Shown piece by piece: positions 54,391-63,122 of a stretch of 64,000 nucleotides of DNA. The notes under the pieces are model-generated. The model worked only from the letters and a program-made list of their open reading frames with translations. It was not told where the DNA came from and made no database searches. Origin of the DNA: Bacillota bacterium (lineage in GTDB: Bacteria; Bacillota; Clostridia; Christensenellales; SZUA-584). Made by a program: the position numbers and the translations under genes. The stretch spans positions 124,001-188,000 of the forward strand of contig JAEWRI010000022.1 in NCBI GenBank assembly GCA_023460085.1. The letters run 5' to 3'. The stretch's first letter is position 1. Each line of letters starts with the position of its first letter.

Positions 54391-54684
54391 TTATTTATCT
54401 GTGTTCTTAGCTATCTGCCCTATTCCTAAAAATAATAGCCCAAACAAATAACTGAATAAACCTAACACCGCAATGCTAAATAATAGTGCACTAATTGGTA
54501 GGTTGTCAATTATATTTTCTGCAAAAGTGCCATCACCCCAACTGCTTGAACTAATAGCAACACTAATTATATCAAGTACAAAAACGATAATTGCAATTAG
54601 CATTACTCTTAATCCTAACTTGTTAAAAAAGCCGCCTTTCCTTAATAATAAGTCACTATTCTTTTCTGCCGCTTTAGTACCCAT
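54391..54684 (-). CDS. Small prophage membrane protein
   Basis: A 97-residue protein with two long hydrophobic segments (VMLIAIIVFVLDIISVAI and ISALLFSIAVLGLFSYLFGL) and a polar N-terminus. Unknown family. It has an AGAAGGAGAA site before the ATG. The position, last gene before the attachment site and beyond the lysis genes, is where prophages commonly carry lysogenic-conversion or superinfection-exclusion genes; that function is a guess. Confidence 0.7.
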   Translation of the reverse strand: MGTKAAEKNSDLLLRKGGFFNKLGLRVMLIAIIVFVLDIISVAISSSSWGDGTFAENIIDNLPISALLFSIAVLGLFSYLFGLLFLGIGQIAKNTDK

Positions 54685-54801
54685 TCTTCTTTCTCCTTTT
54701 GAATATAATTAATAGTTACAGACCACTATAAATATTAATATATTTTAGCTTCTACTGTCAATATAGAATAGAAATATTAATAGATATTAGGAGTAACTAC
54801 A

Positions 54802-54981
54802 ATGGACAGTAAAATAAAAATTACGAAAAAAGGCGAAGATGGATATAAAATAGTTTCCCTTCGCATTAAAGAAGATTTACTTAATCAGGTTGATGTAATA
54901 GCCACTGAAACTAAGCGTTCCCGCAATGAAGTTATGAATATCATTATTGAAAAGGCTATCCGCAATATAGAAATTGAGTAA
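54802..54981 (+). CDS. Ribbon-helix-helix (Arc/CopG-like) small regulator
   Basis: A 59-residue protein (ATG 54802, AGGAG upstream). After a basic N-terminus it reads YKIVSLRIKEDLLNQVDVIA, a strand plus helix, then ETKRSRNEVMNIIIEKAI, the second helix: the classical RHH dimer pattern. It runs opposite to all neighbouring phage genes and is flanked by a bidirectional terminator, so it is probably expressed in the lysogen. Confidence 0.8.
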   Translation: MDSKIKITKKGEDGYKIVSLRIKEDLLNQVDVIATETKRSRNEVMNIIIEKAIRNIEIE

Positions 54982-54986
54982 TAAAA

Positions 54987-55013
54987 AAAAGGAAGGCTTG
55001 CGGCCTTCCTTTT
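54987..55013. terminator. Bidirectional terminator
   Basis: AAAAGGAAGGC, loop TTGCG, GCCTTCCTTTT: an 11-bp stem with T residues at either end, serving both the rightward RHH gene and the leftward holin gene. Confidence 0.85.
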
Positions 55014-55017
55014 AAAT

Positions 55018-55296
55018 TTATGCTTTAATCTTACTAATTACTTCTGATACAGCAGAACTACCAGACATTAATACAAAGCCTGTAGTAGCCATTCCAAGCG
55101 GCGTTACAGCTTGATATAGGCCAATCGCTGATACTAAATCTAATCCAAAGCCAAAAGCCAGCACAAAGGCGAATACAGCCGCTAAACCAATAGTGATATA
55201 CTTACCAAAGCTTAAATCCACCCAAAGCGGCTTAAATCTATCAATAACATACCACATAACCATTGATAACCCAATGATTAAAGTTAACATTTCCAT
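55018..55296 (-). CDS. Phage holin-like membrane protein
   Basis: A 92-residue protein with three hydrophobic segments (LTLIIGLSMVMWYVI, ITIGLAAVFAFVLAFG, VTPLGMATTGFVLM). ATG 55296 (or 55290) follows GGAGGGTTAAAAGGA; the endolysin stop is just upstream. Size, topology and position next to the endolysin indicate a holin that permeabilises the membrane for lysis. Confidence 0.75.
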   Translation of the reverse strand: MEMLTLIIGLSMVMWYVIDRFKPLWVDLSFGKYITIGLAAVFAFVLAFGFGLDLVSAIGLYQAVTPLGMATTGFVLMSGSSAVSEVISKIKA

Positions 55297-55301
55297 TCCT
55301 T

Positions 55302-56060
55302 TTAACCCTCCCATTTATAACCCATAGTGGTTATAGTTTGCTTTCCTGCTTTGCCATCAACCTTAATCTTCTTAGCTTTCTGAAAAGCTAAAACTCCTGC
55401 TTCTGTCTTACTGCCAAAAATACCATCTTCAGCACCGCAACTATACCCAAGCTTATTTAGGGTTTTTTGAAGCAATCTAATATCTTCACCTTCCATCTGT
55501 GGTGAAAGCTTCTTCAATACTCGATTAAAGATAACTGCGGCAGTAGCTTCAATTTCATCTTTAAAGTAAGTTGGTCTGCCGTAAGTGTTCCAGCCGCCTT
55601 GACTTAAAGGACGTTTTACAACACCATAGGCACTACCCCTAGCTTCAATTACATTTAAAGCATCGTCAACCACATAACCAATATGATAGGCTTTACCCTT
55701 CTTAGTGCCGGTCTTATAGGTTTTAAATACCCAATCACCTTTCTTTAGTTCTGCCTTAGAAAGAATTGTGCATTTACCTTTAAGGCCGTTTGCGTTCATA
55801 TCAACCTTGATAATACCTAGCTTCTGCAAGCTGTAGATACCCAAGCCGCTACAATCAAAGGCTTTTAACATCTCACCAAAACCAGCTTCAACTTGTTTCT
55901 TCCAATAAGCTACAGCACTGTTGCCGGTTGAAGTGGTCTTAGCACATTTCTTAATCCAAGCTTCTGTAATAGTTGGTTTTGTTTGGCCTTGTGCACCCCA
56001 AACATAGATAGAATGGTTTTTTACTTCCAGTTCTAATAGTTCAATAAATTCTTTTAACAT
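55302..56060 (-). CDS. Endolysin: NlpC/P60-like domain plus peptidoglycan-binding domain
   Basis: A 252-residue lysin. The N-terminal catalytic domain has Cys70 in AFDCSGL, His126 in AYHIGYV and a VIEARG segment, as in phage NlpC/P60-type peptidases/amidases. The C-terminal 60 residues form a PG_binding_1 domain (LQKTLNKLGYSCGAEDGIFG, TEAGVLAFQKA). No signal peptide, consistent with holin-dependent release. It cleaves the host cell wall at the end of infection. Confidence 0.9.
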   Translation of the reverse strand: MLKEFIELLELEVKNHSIYVWGAQGQTKPTITEAWIKKCAKTTSTGNSAVAYWKKQVEAGFGEMLKAFDCSGLGIYSLQKLGIIKVDMNANGLKGKCTILSKAELKKGDWVFKTYKTGTKKGKAYHIGYVVDDALNVIEARGSAYGVVKRPLSQGGWNTYGRPTYFKDEIEATAAVIFNRVLKKLSPQMEGEDIRLLQKTLNKLGYSCGAEDGIFGSKTEAGVLAFQKAKKIKVDGKAGKQTITTMGYKWEG

Positions 56061-56071
56061 CTCCTTCCCTC

Positions 56072-56389
56072 CTATTGTTGTCGCAATACTGCGGCACGTT
56101 CATCATAAAGCTTCTGTAATTCCTCACATTGCTTTCTATACTCTGTAAAGGCCTGTTTCAACTCTCCATTCATTTGTTCACCATTAACCTTGCGGCAAAG
56201 TAAATCATCATAAATCAATTCGTATCGTTCGCATGAAGCTTTTTGAACATATATATCTGCATCAATTTTCTTTATTTGTGCATTATTCTTTTCTGCCTTG
56301 CTTAATCTGCTTTTTAGATAGATAGTTACAATTCCGGTAGAACCAAACAAAGCACCTACAAAAGCTATAATTATTGCTGTCCAATCCAT
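56072..56389 (-). CDS. Phage membrane/coiled-coil protein of lysis module
   Basis: A 105-residue protein with one N-terminal membrane helix (IIIAFVGALFGSTGIVTIYL) followed by a charged coiled coil (KSRLSKAEKNNAQIKKIDAD). This architecture recalls hemolysin-XhlA or spanin-like/second-holin proteins next to phage endolysins. Family not certain. Confidence 0.7.
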   Translation of the reverse strand: MDWTAIIIAFVGALFGSTGIVTIYLKSRLSKAEKNNAQIKKIDADIYVQKASCERYELIYDDLLCRKVNGEQMNGELKQAFTEYRKQCEELQKLYDERAAVLRQQ

Positions 56390-56405
56390 TTGCTGTACCT
56401 CATAG

Positions 56406-56439
56406 TAAATGGGATAATGCGTTTACATTATCCCATTTA
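56406..56439. repeat. Perfect inverted repeat
   Basis: 14-bp arms reading TAAATGGGATAATG and its complement around a 6-nt loop. It covers the end of the tiny ORF below and precedes the coiled-coil gene. No U-tract, so its role is open. Confidence 0.6.
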
Positions 56440-56494
56440 TTGCATATAGTAATTTTGTTAGAAAGTTAGTAATTAACTTATCAATCTTCTTCAT
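56423..56494 (-). CDS. Possible 23-residue phage peptide
   Basis: ATG 56494 has a good GGAGG site 7 nt upstream and encodes MKKIDKLITNFLTKLLYAIN plus three residues: a basic start and an amphipathic helix. Small ORFs at this place are common in Firmicutes siphophages, but this one is very short. Confidence 0.4.
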   Translation of the reverse strand: MKKIDKLITNFLTKLLYAINGIM

Positions 56495-56507
56495 CCTTTT
56501 ACCTCCG

Positions 56508-57194
56508 CTATATTCCTTGCTTCCAAACTCCACCTACATTAGCAAAGGCGGTTGCCTGTTTCCAAACTCCACCCACATTTACATAAGGCGTTGCTTGCTT
56601 CCAAACTCCACCAACATTAAGGTAAAGTGAACTTCTGCTTTCCCATTGGATAGTTAAAACAATATCTGTTGCACTGCCGCACACTAAACCCATGTAGTTA
56701 GTTATATCTGCTGGAACAGTGCTACTTGTTGGCTTTGTCGCATAGCCGATTGTCATATAGTAACCAGCGGCTAAAGCATTAATTATTCCTTCAATATTGG
56801 ATAGAGAATAATTAACCGCACCAGAAGCTACAGGTTGAATAGATAAGCTATTCATATATGATGTATTTACATCACCATCACCATCAATAACGCTGGTATT
56901 GGTAACGCTAAGAAAGCCTGTTCTTACTGAACCCCAAGAACCATTACCATCTTGTCTGGTTAATGTAATTGTGATTGAAGCAGGATAGTAGTTAGTGTTG
57001 ATTGTGCCGATACTTCCATAAGTGGCATCTGCATCAAACTTCCAATAACTCGTATAATAGCTTGAAGTATATGAACTATAGGCTAATTGCTTGAAGGTAT
57101 CAGAAACATCAGTTTTAATTCCTTTGTTACTTCCATTATACCAATAGTTATATGCTCTACTTGCTAAGTTAAGTTGATGTGTAGTTGTTATCAT
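56508..57194 (-). CDS. Phage tail-tip/fibre protein with C-terminal repeats
   Basis: A 228-residue beta-rich protein with many Tyr, Ser and Thr. Its last 40 residues contain three tandem copies of NVGGVWKQ (spaced about 12 residues), a short repeat seen at the end of many phage tail and baseplate proteins. No membrane segment. It lies between the fibre gene and the lysis genes, so it may be an upper-fibre or receptor-binding accessory protein. Confidence 0.7.
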   Translation of the reverse strand: MITTTHQLNLASRAYNYWYNGSNKGIKTDVSDTFKQLAYSSYTSSYYTSYWKFDADATYGSIGTINTNYYPASITITLTRQDGNGSWGSVRTGFLSVTNTSVIDGDGDVNTSYMNSLSIQPVASGAVNYSLSNIEGIINALAAGYYMTIGYATKPTSSTVPADITNYMGLVCGSATDIVLTIQWESRSSLYLNVGGVWKQATPYVNVGGVWKQATAFANVGGVWKQGI

Positions 57195-57205
57195 ATCAAC
57201 TCACC

Positions 57206-58123
57206 TCAACTATACTTCAAATAAATATCACCCGAACTACCGCCTGAAGGTGAAGCTGTACCAGAAGTAATTTGTTTTTGTTTTGCGTCAAGTGTAGCTT
57301 GTAAGTTCGTAACCTCTGAAATAGCGTGTGTGTGGCTAAGTGCCGCATAAATACTATGTGTATGGCTGGTTGCGGCCTTGCCATCCAATGTAGTTTGTAG
57401 GCTGGTTACATTAGCTATACTGTGAGTATGTGAAGCTGCGGCCTTACCATCTAAAGCTGTCTGAAGGCCTGTTACATCACTGATTGAATGAGTGTGTGAA
57501 GAACTTGCTTTGCCATCCAAAGCCGCCTGTAAATCGGTTATATTGGCTATAACGTGAGTGTGAGTAGTCAAAGAATACTGTGCGTGAGTATGTCCAATAT
57601 CCGATTTATTAGCCAGTGTGCTAACAATAGTGTTTAGCTGGTTCTGTATCTCTGCGGCTGAATAAGTTAAAGTTCTTTCATCAGTTAAGGTTACTGTACT
57701 ACCGTTTGTAATTAAAGCACGATATAGCGGCAGTTGATAAATTAAGTCGTTCTGTGTTAAGTCTGGTGCTGTTGCTGTGCTTGCGGCAGTACCCTTAACA
57801 GTAAGTAATTCCATCTTTCTATTTGCGGTATCAAGCTGAATTATTACTCTATCAATTCTTTGTAGTGAAGCTGTTTCTGCGTCTAAGGTAATAGTTGAAC
57901 TATCTTCATTAAAACCGAATCTTCCATTAATAAAGCAGTTACCATTTCCCACTGTCAGTTCTAAGCCATTTGCAGTAATAGCAAAACTATCACCAACATT
58001 TTGACTAACTCCATTACCGGCTAACCCCTTAACCAGTTCTGCAAATTCAGCACTAGAGTATTGGTATATATCTGAATCGCCTTCAGCAAAATCAAACATT
58101 CCATAAAAATCTAAGTTTGCCAT
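57206..58123 (-). CDS. Tail fibre protein with His-Thr-His repeats
   Basis: A 305-residue protein. The first 170 residues are a globular phage-baseplate-like domain (ITLDAETASLQRIDRVIIQL, NRKMELLTVKG). The rest is a fibre of about six repeats containing HTHxI and VTxLQTxLDGKA. HTH pairs are known to bind metal along trimeric fibres, and the intervening heptads suggest a coiled coil. AGGAGG precedes the start. Confidence 0.82.
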   Translation of the reverse strand: MANLDFYGMFDFAEGDSDIYQYSSAEFAELVKGLAGNGVSQNVGDSFAITANGLELTVGNGNCFINGRFGFNEDSSTITLDAETASLQRIDRVIIQLDTANRKMELLTVKGTAASTATAPDLTQNDLIYQLPLYRALITNGSTVTLTDERTLTYSAAEIQNQLNTIVSTLANKSDIGHTHAQYSLTTHTHVIANITDLQAALDGKASSSHTHSISDVTGLQTALDGKAAASHTHSIANVTSLQTTLDGKAATSHTHSIYAALSHTHAISEVTNLQATLDAKQKQITSGTASPSGGSSGDIYLKYS

Positions 58124-58138
58124 GTAGTTTACCTCCTA

Positions 58139-60022
58139 TCATGCTGTTCTTTTCCACATATACACTGTGATATATGGCTGTAAATTATTGTGTGCTTGTC
58201 CTCCACCTGTGTTTTGGTTAGTTGCGGTTGTAGCGTTATTTGTTGCTGTTGTGCTTTGGTTAGTAGCTGTGGTTGAACTACATGAAGGTGTTGCACTTCC
58301 AGAAGAACCAGAATAGGCAGGAATATCAACAGTGTGTGTATGTGCACCATTTTCTTTAGCCATAAAAGATTGGTCATAGATTGTGTTGCTTGAATAACCT
58401 GTTGAATAACCAGATACAGCAGTACCACCACCATTAGAAGTTGATAGTGATACAAACTTACCATTTGATGGATACCAAAGCTGGTGAGTATGTGCACCAT
58501 TACTTGCCGCTGTTGCGTCTGAATGGTCATGGTTTATAGTGTGAGAATGTTCACCTATTGAGTGTGAATGGCTATCCTGTGTATGTGTATGGCTGTTCTG
58601 TGAGTGATTGTGGCTATCTTGAATATGGGTATGGGAAGGCATTTCTTCAATACTTAATGTATGTGTTTTTTCACCGCCAGCCTGTTCAACCGCATCAAAA
58701 TCTTCATCTTCTTCATCAACACCAATTAAGGTTCTTCCTTTAGCAAAGGTTTCCCAAGTGCCGCCAAATAACGTGGCTGGTGAAGCTGAATTTACTGAAG
58801 TGTAGATAGCACCAATTGGATATATCATTAGTAATATATCTGAAATTGTTTTACTTTCTAAAGTACTGGCATCAATGTTACCACTGCCACTACCAGTAAC
58901 GCCTTCCACCTTTAATAGTGATTGCGTGCTACTACTACTGCGGCGTAAGGCATCACCTAAAGTTTGCTTATCATAGCCAAAGACAACATCTATTCCATAT
59001 CCATTACTATCACAAACTTCAGTTATTTCAGTAAGTCTAAAATCAATAGTGCTTTCAATTACACTATCTTCAATAGTTCCAATATCACCTAAATCAAAAT
59101 CTACTCTATATCTTTCAATTAATAGTTGATTAAAGGTAATTTGATAATTTGCGGTATCACCATATTCAGCTAGTGCTTCCTGTCCTCTTTGTGGTAGTAA
59201 GCTATCATCCTCAATATCTCTGGCATCAACGAATAATTCATTTCTTCCTAATCCGCTAGTAGCATCATTAATTTTTACAACACTTCTATCAACGCCTTCA
59301 CCCTGTCCAGCAATAATAGCTGTTGTCGGCACACCTTTATTGTTTTCTAATACTGTGCTTGCAAGGCTGTCATTTTCATAAGAAAGAATAAGGCGGCTGT
59401 TGGTTGATTGGTTAATACTTCGGTCTAATCCATTGTAGATATGGAATACAATTTCAGCGTATTGTTCATTACCTTCAATAGGCTGTATATCCGCATACCA
59501 GCCAATATTATTGGTTGTAGCTATGGTTGTAACATCATCGTAGGCATTGCCGAATCTGCCGCTATAATCAATTGTGCGGCCTTCTATCACATAATAATCA
59601 GCAATTGTTATATGTGGTATTTGTCGTTGTGCCGCATCACAATTAATCAGTTGCTTATCAATAATATTAGCTATTACTGTTTCTGGTGCTGTTGATGAAT
59701 ACGATTGGTAAGCCGCATCTGTAGGCGGCATTACAATTCTTTGATTTAATATACCTTTTAGTTCTGTACCAGAATAGGTTATAGTATTTTCATTACCAAT
59801 ACTTGTTACCACTTTTTTAACTATTCCGGCTACTCCATCACCATTAGAAATGAATTCAAAGCCGCTAATCAGCTTTGCATTATCACTTAAAGCATTTAAA
59901 ACTAATTGCCAATCACCAACATCACTATATTTTCTGGTAAAAGTAAAGCTGGTGTAGTCATCAACTACACCAACCAACTTTAAACCATCTTCAGTTAATT
60001 TATAACATTTTACTTCTGCCAT
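58139..60022 (-). CDS. Tail protein with N-terminal Gp37-like and C-terminal collar/receptor domain
   Basis: A 627-residue protein. The N-terminal 350 residues resemble the siphovirus ReqiPepy6 Gp37-like/Tal-type tail protein (FTFTRKYSDVGDWQLVL, GRFGNAYDDVTTIA). After a Ser-rich linker the C-terminal part is phage-collar-like: YPIGAIYTSVNSASPATLFG, GTWETFAKGRTLIG, then a His-rich metal-binding region (SHTHIQDSHNHSQ) and the closing NNLQPYITVYMWKRTA. It therefore joins the baseplate hub and a receptor-binding tip in one chain. Confidence 0.85.
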   Translation of the reverse strand: MAEVKCYKLTEDGLKLVGVVDDYTSFTFTRKYSDVGDWQLVLNALSDNAKLISGFEFISNGDGVAGIVKKVVTSIGNENTITYSGTELKGILNQRIVMPPTDAAYQSYSSTAPETVIANIIDKQLINCDAAQRQIPHITIADYYVIEGRTIDYSGRFGNAYDDVTTIATTNNIGWYADIQPIEGNEQYAEIVFHIYNGLDRSINQSTNSRLILSYENDSLASTVLENNKGVPTTAIIAGQGEGVDRSVVKINDATSGLGRNELFVDARDIEDDSLLPQRGQEALAEYGDTANYQITFNQLLIERYRVDFDLGDIGTIEDSVIESTIDFRLTEITEVCDSNGYGIDVVFGYDKQTLGDALRRSSSSTQSLLKVEGVTGSGSGNIDASTLESKTISDILLMIYPIGAIYTSVNSASPATLFGGTWETFAKGRTLIGVDEEDEDFDAVEQAGGEKTHTLSIEEMPSHTHIQDSHNHSQNSHTHTQDSHSHSIGEHSHTINHDHSDATAASNGAHTHQLWYPSNGKFVSLSTSNGGGTAVSGYSTGYSSNTIYDQSFMAKENGAHTHTVDIPAYSGSSGSATPSCSSTTATNQSTTATNNATTATNQNTGGGQAHNNLQPYITVYMWKRTA

Positions 60023-60025
60023 CCG

Positions 60026-60880
60026 TTACACCCCAACATAGTAATTACGCCAGTAAATAAAAACTTCTGGTGTGCCAGCGTCACCGCTAAAACTCAATTG
60101 ATTAGTTCCTTTAGGTAAAGAAAAGAAGGTTGAATTTAGTGAAATAAGGTGAAAAGCACTTTCTATACTGCCATCAAGATTTACTTTGTTTACTGTCTTT
60201 TTACCGTATTCAGTCTTAATGATAAGGCTTTCCCCATCATCAATACTGGTTTCTACTTTTATGAATTCCCCTGTATTAATTAGTTCTAAATTTGGATTTA
60301 CAGAAGTGTTTTTGAATTCTGCACGAATTGGTGAAGGAACATCCCCAACTATTTCAATAGTTGCTACATCACCTTTCTGTGCAAAATTCACGCCTTCTTC
60401 ATCAAATTCAAGCGGATAAACTAAACCGCCTGTAAAGTCACCAAGCTTAACCGCACTTTCCGCATTGTCAAACCAAAGAGGATTATTAGCAGTAAGTTCA
60501 ACATTGTAATATTGAATCGTGCCACGTTTTGCGGCTGGTGTTGGTGCGGCAGTTACCACTACCTTAATTGACTTGCTTATAAAATCATTAATATAGGTAA
60601 GAGTGCCTTCACCCAAAAGAGGATTAAATATACTGGCTAAATTACGTCTTGCAGTATACATATCTAATGCGTTTTCAGTAATGTAGCCAAAGGATATATT
60701 GATAATTCTTATACCCAAGTTTGAAGAAATGAAGGTTGAACCATTCTGCTTATAGCCACTAGTAGTTATTGGTATAATCTCACTAGCTGTTAAACCGTCA
60801 TACTTACTTAGAATATAACTACCATCATAATCAATGGTAGTAGTGTTTCCTAAAGCATTTTTAAATATAAATCTCTCCAT
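60026..60880 (-). CDS. Distal tail (Dit)-like protein
   Basis: A 284-residue siphovirus tail component. ISFGYITENALDMYTARRNL and FNPLLGEGTLTYIND match the phage-tail/Dit family, with a galectin-like C-terminal half. It follows the tape measure gene (1-bp overlap) and precedes the Tal-like gene, the usual order for the tail-tip hub. Confidence 0.85.
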   Translation of the reverse strand: MERFIFKNALGNTTTIDYDGSYILSKYDGLTASEIIPITTSGYKQNGSTFISSNLGIRIINISFGYITENALDMYTARRNLASIFNPLLGEGTLTYINDFISKSIKVVVTAAPTPAAKRGTIQYYNVELTANNPLWFDNAESAVKLGDFTGGLVYPLEFDEEGVNFAQKGDVATIEIVGDVPSPIRAEFKNTSVNPNLELINTGEFIKVETSIDDGESLIIKTEYGKKTVNKVNLDGSIESAFHLISLNSTFFSLPKGTNQLSFSGDAGTPEVFIYWRNYYVGV

Positions 60881-62808
60881 TATGCGAAAGCCTCCGCTAA
60901 CTCTTTACTTAAACGCCTTACTTGAATTTGTTGTTCATATGGTGTTAAGGCTTTTGCGGAAAGAGTGATATTTTGAGTTATTGAATTGTTTTGGTTGCCA
61001 GAATAAGCAGGATTGCTACTTTGTGTCGCTTTCGCTAATTGAGAACTAGTAGAATTACTTGAACCATATAGTGAAGCATCAATACTAGGCATATCTAAGC
61101 TAGGATTAAAAGCGTTTTCTACTTCTCTAGCTATATCACCCATTGCATCAATAGCTAAATCTGCTGTGTCGGTTAGGCCATTGGCTAATCCTTGTGTCAT
61201 GTTTTCGCCAAAAGAAGCAAACACTGTTGAAGGTGAGTGAATTCCAAAGAATTCTTTAATCTTATCAACTAAGTTATTGCACCAGCCTTTAACCTTGTTC
61301 CATAACCAAGTTGCGGCATCACTAATACCCTGCCAGATACCTTTAATTAAGTTCAAGCCTGTTTCAGCCATCTTAGAAAAGAATGAACCGAAAGCATTAA
61401 CAATACCTGTTATAATTTGCGGTATTGCTTTTACTATCTCAATTATGATTGTTGGAAGGTTTTCTACTAAAGCAATAAATAGCTGAATACCTGCATCAAT
61501 CAACATTGGAATTAAAGTATCAATCTTATCAAGAATTGAAGTAATTATTTTTGGTATGGCCTTAACTATTGATGATATAATTGCCGGCAAATTTTCAACC
61601 AATGCGGTTATTAACTGAATTCCAGCATCAATAATTAATGGAATAGCATCAATCAATGTTGTTATAATTGAATCAATGATTTCTGGTATTGCATCAATAA
61701 TACTAGGAATTGCTTCCAATAACCCTTTTACCAAAGCTAATATAATCTGAATAGCCGCATCAATAATTAAAGGTAAATTATCAATGATTATTTGCACCAT
61801 TGTTAAAAGAACATTAACTATTGTTGGTATTAGTTCTGGTAAGGCTTCAGCTATACCATTAATGATTGCTAGAAGAATTTGAATACCAGCTTCTAATATG
61901 GTTGGTAACATATTGATAATTTCATTTACCAACTGCAATATAATGGTTATCGCTGTTTTAATTAAAGTGGGTAAGTTATCAACAATCCCTTTAATTAAAG
62001 TAGGAATAATTGTTTGTGCTACTTGAAGTATCTTAGGTATTGATTGTAAAAGCATATTTACAAAGTTATTAATACCTGTACTTAGCTTTTCCTCAGCACC
62101 ATCAGCACCAGTTATAATGCCTGTTAACCCTTCTAAAATATTACCCATTGAAGGTAATAAGGCACTCATTACTTCATTCTGAAAGCCAGTAAAAGAAGCT
62201 TTCAGCTTTTCTAAGCTATCACCAAAGGATTCAGCACCGGCAACAGCATCATTTGACATAACAGCACCAATATCTACAGCTTCCTGTTTTAGTGCGTCTA
62301 TGCCGGTTACACCCTCATTTAATAAAGGTGTTAAGTCATATGCGGCCTTGCCAAACAGTTCTTGTGCGGCGGCGGCACGTTCACTTTCATCAGTGATACC
62401 AGCTATTTGTGTTAAGGCTTGTTCTAAGTTTAAATCTGAACCGCTTTTCTGAAGGTTCTTAGCCGCTTGTTCTAGTGTTTCCATATCAACACCAGATTGA
62501 CTTGCCGCATAACCTAGTTCTTGAACTGATTCAGCACTAATGCCCATTCTTTGTGAAGCATCATATATTTCACCTGCGGCATCTGCTGTTTGAGTTGCCA
62601 TTTTCCAAACACCGGCAACTACTGTTGTAGTAAAGCCAACAATGGCAGTAGTAGCTGTTGCTATACCTTTTCCAATACCTTTTACAGTATCACCAATACC
62701 ACTTCCAGCCTTCTTAACCTGTTCTTCTGTTTCTCCTATTTGTTTATTTGCTTCTGTATTATCTACTCCAATTGCGATTTTCAAAGTGCCTAAATCAAGG
62801 CTTGCCAT
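60880..62808 (-). CDS. Phage tail tape measure protein
   Basis: A 642-residue protein with the alpha-helical, repetitive structure of tape measures. The N-terminal part includes GVDNTEANKQIGETEEQVKK. The centre contains roughly ten hydrophobic repeats of about 35 residues built on IIDAGIQLITALVENLPAII. Next comes NLIKGIWQGISDAATWLWNK, and then the conserved FFGIHSPSTVFASFGENM. At about 640 residues it predicts a relatively short tail (roughly 0.15 nm per residue). Confidence 0.92.
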   Translation of the reverse strand: MASLDLGTLKIAIGVDNTEANKQIGETEEQVKKAGSGIGDTVKGIGKGIATATTAIVGFTTTVVAGVWKMATQTADAAGEIYDASQRMGISAESVQELGYAASQSGVDMETLEQAAKNLQKSGSDLNLEQALTQIAGITDESERAAAAQELFGKAAYDLTPLLNEGVTGIDALKQEAVDIGAVMSNDAVAGAESFGDSLEKLKASFTGFQNEVMSALLPSMGNILEGLTGIITGADGAEEKLSTGINNFVNMLLQSIPKILQVAQTIIPTLIKGIVDNLPTLIKTAITIILQLVNEIINMLPTILEAGIQILLAIINGIAEALPELIPTIVNVLLTMVQIIIDNLPLIIDAAIQIILALVKGLLEAIPSIIDAIPEIIDSIITTLIDAIPLIIDAGIQLITALVENLPAIISSIVKAIPKIITSILDKIDTLIPMLIDAGIQLFIALVENLPTIIIEIVKAIPQIITGIVNAFGSFFSKMAETGLNLIKGIWQGISDAATWLWNKVKGWCNNLVDKIKEFFGIHSPSTVFASFGENMTQGLANGLTDTADLAIDAMGDIAREVENAFNPSLDMPSIDASLYGSSNSTSSQLAKATQSSNPAYSGNQNNSITQNITLSAKALTPYEQQIQVRRLSKELAEAFA

Positions 62809-62852
62809 ATTAATTCACCTCGCAAATAAACAAGGAAAAATAAAAGGCGTTT

Positions 62853-63122
62853 CTATTTTGTTTTCTTGCGAAACGCCTTTCTATCTATACTTGTTGTGTT
62901 AAGTCGTTTGCATTTTTCTAAATAATCACGCCCTTCTTGTGTTTCATTCAATTCTTCTATAATTGCGTTTTTATTCATTGATAGAAAAACATCATAATCA
63001 AGTTGTAAAACTTCGTGATAATTTAGGTTGGAATATGCCATTACTCGCCTTAAAGCTGGCATTATTTCTGCTTCACCTTCGCTATCATCATCATCAAAGG
63101 CAGGTAGTGAAGGCGGTTTTAG
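62853..63122 (-). CDS. Tail assembly chaperone extension (gpGT frame, -1 frameshift)
   Basis: The -1 frame entered at the slippery site continues without a stop from 63122 to 62853, adding about 89 residues (acidic FDDDDSEGEAE linker, then a helical domain with YHEVLQLDYDVFLSMNKNA). The in-frame ATG at 63062 has no good ribosome binding site, so fusion by frameshifting is the likely mode of expression. The long product (about 194 residues) would be the gpGT-type chaperone that loads tail tube protein onto the tape measure. Confidence 0.8.
   Translation of the reverse strand, partial: LKPPSLPAFDDDDSEGEAEIMPALRRVMAYSNLNYHEVLQLDYDVFLSMNKNAIIEELNETQEGRDYLEKCKRLNTTSIDRKAFRKKTK

Noticed and set aside
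57240..57600. CRISPR-like periodic repeats
   Set aside because: The periodicity follows codons of the HTH fibre repeats within an intact gene; spacing and sequence are not those of a CRISPR array.
58129..58530. 133-residue minus-strand frame
   Set aside because: Out-of-frame reading of the His-rich, repetitive 3' end of the collar-domain tail gene.
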